A stretch of 64,000 bases of DNA from an uncultured Gammaproteobacteria bacterium (GTDB lineage: Bacteria > Pseudomonadota > Gammaproteobacteria > HK1): assembly GCA_958295835.1 (NCBI GenBank), contig OY282378.1, forward strand, positions 2,877,694 to 2,941,693, in the 5' to 3' direction. Position 1 is the first letter of the stretch, and every line of letters starts with the position of its first letter. Under the pieces are notes generated by a model that ran no database searches, was not told where the DNA came from, and was given only the letters and a program-made list of their open reading frames with translations. The position numbers were made by a program, and so were the translations under genes. Below are positions 18,232 through 26,162 of this stretch, one piece after another.

Positions 18232-19008
18232 TTACCAATCCGTCGGTTTCGTAATCGCCGTTTCGGGCAGCGTGTCCGGAAACTGCGCCGCCCTCAGCAT
18301 CGCGGCGCGGATATGCCGGACATGGGATGCTGCCCGCCGCAATTGCGGCGCGATCTGCCACCGGCCCGGACATACGACGTAGACTGGCCGTTTCCGTTCC
18401 TCGGTGACCATGCGGATCGGCACCACCAAGTCGGTATCGTTGGAAATCACCACTGCCGCATCGAACAGATCCTTCCACGCATCGTTCAACAGATGGGCCG
18501 CGAGATTCACGTCCGAGCCCTTCTCTTCCATGGTATGGAACTCCGCGATTACGGCATCGCGGAGCGGTATCCTGGGCTCGCGGGGCGCACCGTCGCGTCC
18601 TCCGTGCCTGTCTGGATAGTGCCCGACCGGAAGCGTCCTGAGACGTGCGCCAAGCACCCGGTGGTCGCCTTGGGGCAGCGTCACCGGCCTCGGCGGCGTG
18701 TCGATCCGCCTGCCGGCGACCGGCAGGTTGGCAAGCGGGCGCCACGTGGTCTTGGCGAGGAAACGGCCGTAGTGAATGTCGACTTCCGGAAGGGTGGCGA
18801 GCGCCTTGAGATAAATCTGCTGGCGTGCCGGCGCCCATGGATCGAGCTTCCCCGAGACCCGAGCGGTAAAGTAGCGGAGCCGGTCGATCTCGTACTCGCG
18901 GGGGAGTAGCAGGGTGGTCAGCCCGACGGGATCGAGCCACTTGAAGGGAGTTCCCTTCAGAGCGCCGTAGTACAGGTTGAACCCGTCGACATAGACCCGC
19001 GTTCTCAT
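18232..19008 (-). CDS. NYN domain protein (PIN-like RNase fold)
   Basis: A 258-residue protein of the NYN/LabA-like family, a PIN-fold ribonuclease group. The N-terminal VYVDGFNLYYGAL carries the first acidic metal ligand; later acidic sites are in KGSDVNLAAHLLND and VVISNDTDLVVPI, the three expected positions. ATG 19008 follows a G-rich GGGGG stretch at good spacing. It stands alone in the accessory region; targets are unknown. NYN proteins act on RNA in toxin, defence or RNA-processing settings, and the nearby mobile DNA fits an acquired gene. Confidence 0.88.
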   Translation of the reverse strand: MRTRVYVDGFNLYYGALKGTPFKWLDPVGLTTLLLPREYEIDRLRYFTARVSGKLDPWAPARQQIYLKALATLPEVDIHYGRFLAKTTWRPLANLPVAGRRIDTPPRPVTLPQGDHRVLGARLRTLPVGHYPDRHGGRDGAPREPRIPLRDAVIAEFHTMEEKGSDVNLAAHLLNDAWKDLFDAAVVISNDTDLVVPIRMVTEERKRPVYVVCPGRWQIAPQLRRAASHVRHIRAAMLRAAQFPDTLPETAITKPTDW

Positions 19009-19027
19009 TATCTACCCCCGGAAAAGC

Positions 19028-19053
19028 AAGGGCCGCTCCGGGGAGCGGCCCTT
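19028..19053. repeat. Hairpin, 12-bp stem, upstream of the NYN gene
   Basis: Near-perfect fold-back with a two-base loop and no T-run on either side. It may be a bidirectional transcript barrier, but this is not shown. Confidence 0.5.
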
Positions 19054-19521
19054 GAGCCGACAGCACGCTGCCGGCGGGTAATTGACGACACGCTACACCG
19101 GATCATTCGCTGGCCGCAAGCGAATGATCCGGTCCCATCTGGTTCAAACCCGGAATCGGTGATCGACTTCACCGGAATGCGCAAAACACGGGAAAGGCGT
19201 CATGACGTTGCCGGACGGCATCCGCACCGAGGGCGGATGGCGCGACGGGAAGCAGCACGGGCACGGCGTTGTCACGTGGCCGACGCGAACTGCAGGTCCG
19301 CGCCCCTGAACCGCCCCGCCGCCTGTGCGCGCTCCACCCGTCGCCTGAACGAGGCGCTCCGGACCCGGGCCATGTTGTCGCTCCCGACGATCTCGGCTCC
19401 GGCCAGCGGCGGCCGCTTCGGCGGCGCTGCCTGGACGCGGTCCCGATTCCCGCGGTGGCATTGCTCCACGTGAATGGTCTCGTACCGGCCAGCCAGGCTC
19501 TCGCTCATTCCCCGATGCGCG

Positions 19522-19550
19522 TTGACTCGCCCCCTGCACCCTGCCAAGCT
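19522..19550 (+). promoter_or_regulatory. Candidate promoter for the trp leader
   Basis: TTGACT at 19522-19527 and CAAGCT at 19545-19550 are separated by 17 bp. Initiation about 7 bp after the -10 would fall at the leader ATG (19558), giving a leaderless trpL mRNA, as known for trpE(G) of Sinorhizobium. The -10 match is weak. Confidence 0.5.
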
Positions 19551-19557
19551 CGACTCC

Positions 19558-19602
19558 ATGGACATGCGGTGTGTCTCGTATTGCTGGTGGTGGCCCGGCT
19601 GA
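19558..19602 (+). CDS. trpL: trp leader peptide with three consecutive Trp codons
   Basis: A 14-residue leader, MDMRCVSYCWWWPG. The three tandem Trp codons just before the stop are the hallmark of transcription attenuation: ribosome stalling there when charged tRNA-Trp is scarce leaves downstream RNA free to form the antiterminator. The overall style (short, WWW, then one or two residues) resembles the rhizobial trpE(G) leader. No Shine-Dalgarno is obvious, which fits a leaderless start at or next to the ATG. The alternative RNA pairings downstream support it strongly. Confidence 0.88.
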   Translation: MDMRCVSYCWWWPG

Positions 19603-19605
19603 TCG

Positions 19606-19687
19606 GGCGGCCCCGAATTCGCGCGCGCATTTCCAGTCGCATTCCAGCATCGAGGGCCGCCACCGGGAGGTGGGCGGCCCTTTTTTT
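19606..19687 (+). promoter_or_regulatory. trp attenuator: antiterminator and intrinsic terminator
   Basis: Segment 19652-19659 (gggccgcc) can pair either with 19606-19613 (ggcggccc, antiterminator) or with an identical ggcggccc at 19671-19678 followed by nine T (19679-19687, terminator). A protector pairing gcccg (19593-19597) with cgggc (19604-19608) lies at the end of the leader peptide. These mutually exclusive structures form a complete attenuator for trpE(G). Confidence 0.88.
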
Positions 19688-19756
19688 CATCCGGTGTCCC
19701 GCTCCACCCCGGTCCCGGCCTCGAAACGTCCAGGCATCCACATCAGGGTGAGAGCG

Positions 19757-22039
19757 ATGAACGACAGCCACGGCAACGGCCATCCCGGCAGCGGCGCCGG
19801 CAACGCCGGCAGCAATATCGACAAGGATACCGGCGACATCGGCAATGGCGTCGGTGACGGCCGAACGAAGACCTACCTCACCGCCGGGGGGATCGCGATC
19901 ACGCGCACCGCCCGGATTGAAACCCGCGACGACGCGATCGCCTCGCTCGCCGGGGCGCTCGACGAGCGCCTCGGCGTGCTGCTCACCTCGTCGTTCGAGT
20001 ATCCGGGACGCTACACCCGCTGGGACATCGGCTTCTGCGACCCCGCGCTCGCGTTCACGGGCCGGCGGCGCGGCTTCGAGGTTCGGGCGTGCAACGAGCG
20101 CGGCGCGACGCTCCTCCCCGCCGTCGCGACGGCGCTCCGAGGCTGCGATGCGGTCACGGACCTGGAGACGGACCCGCACGCCGTGGCAGGGACGGTGCGG
20201 GCCTCCGAGGAGTGGTTCCCCGAGGAGCTGCGCAGCAGGCAGCCGACCCTGTTCTCGGTGGTGCGCGCGCTCATCGACCTCTTCCGCAGCCCCGAGGACG
20301 CCCATCTCGGGCTCTACGGCGCATTCGGCTACGAGCTCGCGTTCCAGTTCGACCCGATCCGGCTCGCGATGCCGCGCGACGAGGACGAGCGCAACCTCGT
20401 GCTCCTGCTGCCCGACGACGTCCTGGTCGTGGACCACCGGCGCGAGACCGCGATGCGCTACCGCTACGAGTTCGAGACGGGCGGCAGGCGCACCGCCGGC
20501 CTCCCCCGCATCGGCTCCCGGACGCCTTACGCGCCAGCCGGCGCGGTCGAGCGGGAATGCGACCACGCCCCGGGGGAGTACGCGGCGACGGTCCGGGCGG
20601 CGATCGAGGCATTCCGGCGCGGCGACCTCTTCGAGGTGGTGCCCGGCCAGACGTTCTTCGAGCCCTGCGCCGCGCCGCCGTCGGTTCTCTACCAGCGGCT
20701 GAAGGAGCGGAACCCTGCCCCCTACGGCGCGCTGATGCACCTCGGGGAGCGGGAGTACCTGGTGGCTGCCTCGCCGGAGATGTACGTGCGGGTCGAGGGC
20801 CGGCGCATCGAGACCTGCCCGATCTCGGGCACCATCGCGCGGGGCGTGAACGCGATCGGCGACGCGCGCCAGATCCGTGCGCTGCTGAACTCGGAGAAGG
20901 AGGAGTCCGAGCTCACGATGTGCACCGACGTGGACCGCAACGACAAGTCACGGGTCTGCGAGGCGGAGAGCGTGCGGGTGATCGGACGCCGCCAGATCGA
21001 GATGTACTCCCGGCTCATCCACACCGTGGATCACGTCGAGGGGCGGCTGCGCGAAGGCTACGACGCGCTCGACGGCTTCCTCGCCCACACTTGGGCGGTC
21101 ACCGTCACCGGGGCGCCGAAGCAGCACGCCATCCAGTTCATCGAAGACCACGAGCGCTCGCCGCGGCGCTGGTACGGCGGCGCGATCGGCTTCCTCGGGT
21201 TCGACGGCAACATGAACACCGGACTCACCCTGCGCACGGTGCGGGTGAAGGACGGGGTCGCGGAGGTGCGGGCCGGGGCGACGCTGCTGTTCGGGTCCGA
21301 CCCGGAGGGCGAGGAGACGGAGACGCGGCTGAAGGCGTCGGCGCTGCTCGACGCGATCCGGCGCGGCGACCGCGCGCCGGGGCCGAGGGTCGAGGCAGCG
21401 CCCCGAGTCGAGGCGGCGCTTCGGATCGAGGCGGGCGCGGATCGGCCCGGTGACGGCCGGCGGGTGATGATGATCGACCACGAGGATTCATTCGTGCATA
21501 CCCTGGCCGGGTACTTCCGCCGCACCGGCGCCGAGGTGGTCACCTACCGCGCGGGCTTCCCGCGGCGGCGTATCGTCGAGGAGCGACCGGACCTCGTGCT
21601 GCTCTCGCCCGGCCCCGGCCGCCCGGAGGATTTCAACGTCGGCGAGACCATCGGCGCGGCCCTCGCGGCCGACATCGCGCTGTTCGGCGTCTGCCTCGGG
21701 TTGCAGGGCATCGTCGAGTACTACGGCGGCCGGCTCTCGGTGCTGCCATCGCCGATGCACGGCAAGCCGTCGATGGTCAACGTGCGCGCGGGCCGGCTCT
21801 TCGACGGCCTGCCCGAACGGTTCGAGGGTGGGCGGTACCATTCGCTCTACGCGGACCGGAGCACGTTCCCGGATGCGCTGGAGATCACCGCCGAGAGCGA
21901 CGAGGGCATCGTGATGGCGGTCGAGCACCCGGAGCTTCCGGTCGCGGCGGTGCAGTTCCACCCGGAATCGATCCTGACCCTCGACGGCGACGCGGGATTC
22001 GCGGTGGTGATGAACGTGATGCGCGGTCTCGGGGGGTAG
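19757..22039 (+). CDS. trpE(G): Fused anthranilate synthase TrpE(G)
   Basis: A 760-residue fusion of both anthranilate synthase subunits; it makes anthranilate from chorismate and glutamine, the first step of tryptophan synthesis. The TrpE half shows ISGTIARG, CTDVDRNDKSRVCE and VTVTGAPKQHAIQF. A linker with repeated RVEAA-like units (about residues 540-565) leads to the TrpG amidotransferase: nucleophile Cys in FGVCLGLQGI (about 646) and His/Glu in QFHPESIL (about 733). The start ATG 19757 follows GGGTGAG. The first ~45 residues are an unusual Gly/Asn/Asp-rich extension (e.g. NGHPGSGAGNAGSNIDKD). Regulated by the upstream leader/attenuator. No other trp gene is adjacent. Confidence 0.95.
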   Translation: MNDSHGNGHPGSGAGNAGSNIDKDTGDIGNGVGDGRTKTYLTAGGIAITRTARIETRDDAIASLAGALDERLGVLLTSSFEYPGRYTRWDIGFCDPALAFTGRRRGFEVRACNERGATLLPAVATALRGCDAVTDLETDPHAVAGTVRASEEWFPEELRSRQPTLFSVVRALIDLFRSPEDAHLGLYGAFGYELAFQFDPIRLAMPRDEDERNLVLLLPDDVLVVDHRRETAMRYRYEFETGGRRTAGLPRIGSRTPYAPAGAVERECDHAPGEYAATVRAAIEAFRRGDLFEVVPGQTFFEPCAAPPSVLYQRLKERNPAPYGALMHLGEREYLVAASPEMYVRVEGRRIETCPISGTIARGVNAIGDARQIRALLNSEKEESELTMCTDVDRNDKSRVCEAESVRVIGRRQIEMYSRLIHTVDHVEGRLREGYDALDGFLAHTWAVTVTGAPKQHAIQFIEDHERSPRRWYGGAIGFLGFDGNMNTGLTLRTVRVKDGVAEVRAGATLLFGSDPEGEETETRLKASALLDAIRRGDRAPGPRVEAAPRVEAALRIEAGADRPGDGRRVMMIDHEDSFVHTLAGYFRRTGAEVVTYRAGFPRRRIVEERPDLVLLSPGPGRPEDFNVGETIGAALAADIALFGVCLGLQGIVEYYGGRLSVLPSPMHGKPSMVNVRAGRLFDGLPERFEGGRYHSLYADRSTFPDALEITAESDEGIVMAVEHPELPVAAVQFHPESILTLDGDAGFAVVMNVMRGLGG

Positions 22040-22075
22040 GATCGAGATTCGAAATCGCGGACGAAGTACGAATCG

Positions 22076-23716
22076 ATGCGAACGGAAACGTACGACTACG
22101 TGATTTGTGGCGCCGGCTCGGCAGGCTGTGTGCTGGCAAACAGGCTGAGCGTCGAACCTGGCGTCCGGGTGCTGGTGCTGGAAGCCGGCCCCATGGACCG
22201 GGACCTTATGATCCATATCCCGGCCGGCGTCTACGCCGTCTACACCGATCCCAAGCTCAATTGGAGCTATGAGACCGAAGATGAACCCGAGCTGAACGGC
22301 CGAAACGTGTATACGCCGCGCGGCAAGGTCGTCGGCGGTTCGTCGTCGATCAACTCCATGGTCTACATGCGCGGCCATCCCAGGGATTACGATCGCTGGG
22401 CCAGCGAGTACGGGCTCCGGAAATGGACCTACGACCAGTGCCTGCCTTATTTCAAGGCAGGTGAGGCAAGTGATCGCGGCGCCGACGACTGGCGCGGGGC
22501 CGACGGTCCGCTCGGCGTCACGAAAGGTCATCTCCGGAACCCGTTGTTCGATGCCTTTCTCGACGCGGGCGAGCAGGCAGGGCAGGGGCGCTCGGATGAT
22601 CTCAACGGCTACCGGCCGGAGGGTGTCGCCCGGCTGGACAGCACGAAGAAAAACGGTCGGCGCTGCAGCGCCGCGGTCGCCCACCTCAGGCCCGCGATGA
22701 AGCGGAAGAACCTGTTCCTCGAAACGGATGCCATGGCCCGCCGCATCGTCATCGAGGGCAATCGCGCCGCGGCGATCGAGTATCAACGCCATGGCGAGGT
22801 CCGCACGGCCCGCGCGGAACGGGAGGTCATTCTTTCCGGCGGCGCCATCAACTCGCCCCAGTTGATGATGATCTCCGGCATTGGACCGGCCGACCATCTG
22901 CGGTCCGTCGGCATCGAACCGAAGCTGGACCTGCCGGGCGTCGGCCGAAACTTGCAGGACCATCCGACGATCATCGTCCAGGTCGCGTGCACCGAGCCGG
23001 TCAGCATCGACTGGATCGCGAAGCCCCACCGCAAGCTTCTGGCCGGCGTCCAGTGGCTGCTGTCGCGTTCCGGTATCGCAACGTCGAACATCTGGGAGGC
23101 GGGCGGCCTGGTGTTCGGAAATCGCGACGTCCCGTATCCGAACCTTCAATACCATTTCGGCCCCGTGGGTTTTTCCTGCGAGGGCGACGACATCAAGCTG
23201 CATCAGGCGTTCGCCATCCACATCGATCAGTTGCGTCCGACGAGTCGCGGCCGGATCGACCTCAAGTCGGCCGACCCGTTCGAGAAGCCGGCGCTCCATT
23301 TCAATTATCTCGCGACCGAGCATGATCGGCGGGAGCTGACCGAGGGTATACGCGCCGCGCGTGACCTGATCCGCCAGCCGGCGTTCGACGCCTACCGTGG
23401 CGCCGAGATCCTGCCGGGCAACGACGCTACCGGCGACGCGGACATCCTGGCCTTTCTCCGGAGCGCGGTGGAGACCGATTATCATCCCTGCGCGACCTGC
23501 CGCATGGGCGCCGACGAGATGGCGGTTGTCGACGGCGAGCTTCGCGTGCACGGGATCGAGGGTTTGCGCGTCGTCGACGCCTCCGTCATGCCTCAGGTGA
23601 TCAGCGCCAATCTCAACGCGCCGACGCAGATGATCGCGGCTCGTGCGGCAGACTTCATTCTCGGCAATGAGCAACTCGCGCCGTTCAAGGCGCGATTCCA
23701 TTTCTCGGACGGCTAG
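22076..23716 (+). CDS. GMC family oxidoreductase, choline dehydrogenase-like
   Basis: A 546-residue FAD-dependent glucose-methanol-choline oxidoreductase. It opens with the ADP-binding motif VICGAGSAGCVLANRL, then GMC signature 1 (GKVVGGSSSINSMVYMRGHP) and signature 2 (ILSGGAINSPQLMMISGIGP). The catalytic His is in DYHPCATCRMG and the C-terminal FAD contact is NLNAPTQMIAARAAD. Length matches BetA. Just downstream lies a glycine betaine ABC transporter, which suggests choline or a related alcohol as substrate, but GMC substrates are hard to predict. It starts 36 bp after trpE(G) and could share read-through transcription. Confidence 0.88.
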   Translation: MRTETYDYVICGAGSAGCVLANRLSVEPGVRVLVLEAGPMDRDLMIHIPAGVYAVYTDPKLNWSYETEDEPELNGRNVYTPRGKVVGGSSSINSMVYMRGHPRDYDRWASEYGLRKWTYDQCLPYFKAGEASDRGADDWRGADGPLGVTKGHLRNPLFDAFLDAGEQAGQGRSDDLNGYRPEGVARLDSTKKNGRRCSAAVAHLRPAMKRKNLFLETDAMARRIVIEGNRAAAIEYQRHGEVRTARAEREVILSGGAINSPQLMMISGIGPADHLRSVGIEPKLDLPGVGRNLQDHPTIIVQVACTEPVSIDWIAKPHRKLLAGVQWLLSRSGIATSNIWEAGGLVFGNRDVPYPNLQYHFGPVGFSCEGDDIKLHQAFAIHIDQLRPTSRGRIDLKSADPFEKPALHFNYLATEHDRRELTEGIRAARDLIRQPAFDAYRGAEILPGNDATGDADILAFLRSAVETDYHPCATCRMGADEMAVVDGELRVHGIEGLRVVDASVMPQVISANLNAPTQMIAARAADFILGNEQLAPFKARFHFSDG

Positions 23717-24055
23717 ATTCATGCGATCGACGTCGGCGTCATCGCGATCCCGACCGGTTCATGGTCCGATTCCGACGGAAACGGGGACGACGAGCAATGC
23801 AATCCGAACGTCCTCGCACGAGGTGGCGGAACATCCCGGATCGACCAGGGGAGCAGCGCCCGCACGACGCTGGTCGAGGTCGAATGCCTGCCTGGCAACG
23901 GATCACGCGGGGGGAGCCGAGCAGTGCGCGATTCCGTTCGTCCACCGAGATCTTGTTGACCATCCCATAATGGTATGCGAGACTGGAATTCCGGCAGTTG
24001 GGAAACTTGCGTAACACCCTGAAATATAACGAGAATTGGGGAACAGGAGAAACCG
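23717..24055. other. Intergenic, 339 bp
   Basis: No gene seen. The right end holds AGGAG (24045-24049) serving the next start. A promoter for the transporter operon is expected here, but no clean -35/-10 pair was found. Confidence 0.5.
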
Positions 24056-24979
24056 ATGATTGTGAAAGGACTGGCAAGATCCGCGATGGTGGCCGTTGCC
24101 GCTTTCGGCATCGCCTCCTCCGCTGACGCGGCGGAACTCGGTGCCGTGGACGAGCCCATCAAGATCGCGCTTTTCGAATGGACCGGCCAGCACGTCACGG
24201 CGCACATCGCCGGCCATATCTTCGAGAAGATGGGTTACAGGGTCGAGTACGTGACCGCCGGCATTTTCCCGTCGGCGACCGCCGTCGCGGACGGGAGTAT
24301 TACGCTCGGCCTGGAGCTTTGGGATAACAACGTCGGCGACTTCTATCCGAAGTTGCTCGCCGAAGGAAAGGTCGAGGATGTCGGCGACGTCGGTCTCGAT
24401 TCCAAAGAGGGCTGGATCTATCCGAAGCACTTCGAGGAGGTGTGTCCCGGTCTCCCCGCGTGGGACGCCCTGCTGGCCTGCAGCCAGGTCCTGGCGACGG
24501 CTGAAACATTTCCAAAGGGCCGCGTGCTTGCATACCCGGCAGACTGGGGCGATCGTTCCCATCAGTTGATCGAAGGCGAGGGCCTTGATTTCGTCGCAGT
24601 TCCGTCGGGCAGCGAAGGGGCGCTCGTCGCTGAAATGGCGGCAGCGATCGAATCCAGGTCGCCGTTCGTGATGATGTTCTGGTCGCCGCACTGGACGCTC
24701 TCCAACATCGAATTCGAGTGGGTCGACATTCCGGATTCGCTCCGCGAGAAGTACAGCATGGTGCCGCCACGCACATTCAATGCGGCGTGGCCCGGCATGA
24801 AGGACAAGTGGCCCGCGGCCTACGAATTCCTCAAGACCCATCGGATCTCGAACGACGTTCAGCAGCCGATCATGGGCGCGGTGGACAACGATGGCGGTGA
24901 CATGTTGGAGCTGACCAGGAAATGGGTCGAGGACAACGAGTCCTACTGGCGGCCATTGGTTGATGCCGCGATGATGTAA
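24056..24979 (+). CDS. Glycine betaine/proline-type ABC transporter substrate-binding protein
   Basis: A 307-residue periplasmic binding protein of the OpuAC/ProX class. The signal peptide is clear (MIVKGLARSAMVAVAAFGIA, cleavage after ASSADA). Family wording follows: IKIALFEWTGQHVTAHIAGH, ITLGLELWDNN, and the mid-protein VMMFWSPHWTLS whose Trp residues are typical of the aromatic cage for quaternary ammonium ligands. It heads an operon with ATPase and permease genes; the 112-bp gap before the ATPase gene contains a hairpin that may reduce read-through, as is usual when the binding protein is needed in excess. Confidence 0.9.
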   Translation: MIVKGLARSAMVAVAAFGIASSADAAELGAVDEPIKIALFEWTGQHVTAHIAGHIFEKMGYRVEYVTAGIFPSATAVADGSITLGLELWDNNVGDFYPKLLAEGKVEDVGDVGLDSKEGWIYPKHFEEVCPGLPAWDALLACSQVLATAETFPKGRVLAYPADWGDRSHQLIEGEGLDFVAVPSGSEGALVAEMAAAIESRSPFVMMFWSPHWTLSNIEFEWVDIPDSLREKYSMVPPRTFNAAWPGMKDKWPAAYEFLKTHRISNDVQQPIMGAVDNDGGDMLELTRKWVEDNESYWRPLVDAAMM

Positions 24980-25011
24980 TTTTCGTTCGATATGTCGATC
25001 GAGACGAACCG

Positions 25012-25047
25012 GGGGCGGCTCTTGAACATCAGGGTCAGGGCCGCCCC
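25012..25047 (+). repeat. Hairpin between binding protein and ATPase genes
   Basis: ggggcggc (25012-25019) pairs with gccgcccc (25040-25047) across a 20-base loop. No T-run; a partial attenuator or mRNA-protecting role is possible. Confidence 0.4.
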
Positions 25048-25091
25048 GCTCGTTTCGGCGGGATCGGGCGGCGTCGGCGAGGGACGAAACC

Positions 25092-26162
25092 ATGGCTGAA
25101 GCCCACGGCGCCGGCGAGACGAAGCTCACCTGCCATAGTATCTGGAAGGTCTACGGGGAGAATCCGGGCCAGTTCTTCGATGGCCGGAACGGCGTCGTGG
25201 CGGACGTTGCCGGTACGTTGGAGAAGATCCGCGACAGCCACCATATTCCCGCGGCGGCGAACGTCAGCTTCGACGTCAAGCGGGGTGAGATTTTCGTCAT
25301 CATGGGGCTTTCCGGTTCCGGAAAGTCGACCATGGTCCGGTGCCTGTCGCGCCTCGTCGAACCAACGGCCGGGGAAATCCTGCTGGACGACGAGGATCTC
25401 CTGAAGGCCAGCCAGCAGGAGTTGATCGAGATCCGCCGCCACAAGATGGGCATGGTGTTCCAGGGCTTCGGCTTGTTGCCGCACCTCAGCGTTCTCGACA
25501 ACGTCGCATTCCCGTTGAAGGTGCAGGGCGTCGACGAACAGACGCGCCGCAAGTGCGCCGCGGAGATGATCGAGCTCGTCGGCCTCGCCGGCCGAGAGGC
25601 CGCCTTTCCCCGCCAGTTGTCCGGCGGTCAGCAGCAGCGCGTGGGCATCGCCCGCTCGCTCGCGGTCGAACCGGAAATCTGGTTCCTCGACGAACCGTTT
25701 TCGGCGCTCGATCCGCTGATCCGCCGGCAGATGCAGGACGAGTTCGTGCGTCTGCAAACCATGCTCAACAAGACGATCGTCTTCATCACCCACGATTTCC
25801 TCGAGGCGCTGAAGATCGCCGATCGCATCGCCATCATGAAGGACGGTCAGATCGTCCAGATCGGCACCGCCGCCGGGATCGTGCTCAATCCGGCAACCGA
25901 GTACGTCGCCGAGTTCACCGAGGACGTGCCTCTCGTCCGCGTGATCACCTGCGGTTCGATCATGGTGCCGGAAGAGGGCGACATCGACCGGTCGATCACC
26001 GTGAAGCCGGACACCACGCTGGAGGATCTGTTGCCCAGCTTCGCCGATCGCGAGAGCCCGGTCGCGGTGGTCGATGACGGCGATCGCGTGATCGGCATGG
26101 TCACGCCGGGCGGCGTCATCCAGGCCCTCGCCGAGGGCGAAGCGCGGGTGCATCAGCCATAA
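25092..26162 (+). CDS. Glycine betaine ABC transporter ATPase (ProV/OpuAA type)
   Basis: A 356-residue ATPase that powers osmolyte import. It has Walker A GLSGSGKST, Q-loop VFQGFGLLPHLSVL, signature LSGGQQQRVGIARSLA, Walker B IWFLDEPFSALDP and the switch His in FITHDFLEA. The C-terminal ~100 residues resemble the CBS-domain tail of OpuAA/ProV (EEGDIDRSITVKPDTT..., then MVTPGGVIQALAEG), which senses ionic strength in studied homologues. ATG 25092 is the first good start. Its stop overlaps the apparent start region of the permease gene, so the two are translationally coupled. Confidence 0.93.
   Translation: MAEAHGAGETKLTCHSIWKVYGENPGQFFDGRNGVVADVAGTLEKIRDSHHIPAAANVSFDVKRGEIFVIMGLSGSGKSTMVRCLSRLVEPTAGEILLDDEDLLKASQQELIEIRRHKMGMVFQGFGLLPHLSVLDNVAFPLKVQGVDEQTRRKCAAEMIELVGLAGREAAFPRQLSGGQQQRVGIARSLAVEPEIWFLDEPFSALDPLIRRQMQDEFVRLQTMLNKTIVFITHDFLEALKIADRIAIMKDGQIVQIGTAAGIVLNPATEYVAEFTEDVPLVRVITCGSIMVPEEGDIDRSITVKPDTTLEDLLPSFADRESPVAVVDDGDRVIGMVTPGGVIQALAEGEARVHQP

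Larger units (their letters stand above)
19009..19557. other. About 550 bp without a gene; two strong hairpins and a promoter
   Basis: Contains a 12-bp-stem hairpin at 19028-19053 (aagggccgctcc/ggagcggccctt), a perfect 14-bp-stem hairpin at 19098-19132 (ccggatcattcgct/agcgaatgatccgg), and the candidate trp promoter at 19522-19550. No coding sequence is supported. Confidence 0.6.

Noticed and set aside
19096..19155. tRNA-like segment with a T-arm look (ggttcaaaccc) and partly matching ends
   Set aside because: There is no D-arm or anticodon arm; the interior is a single 14-bp hairpin. Total length is too short for a tRNA.
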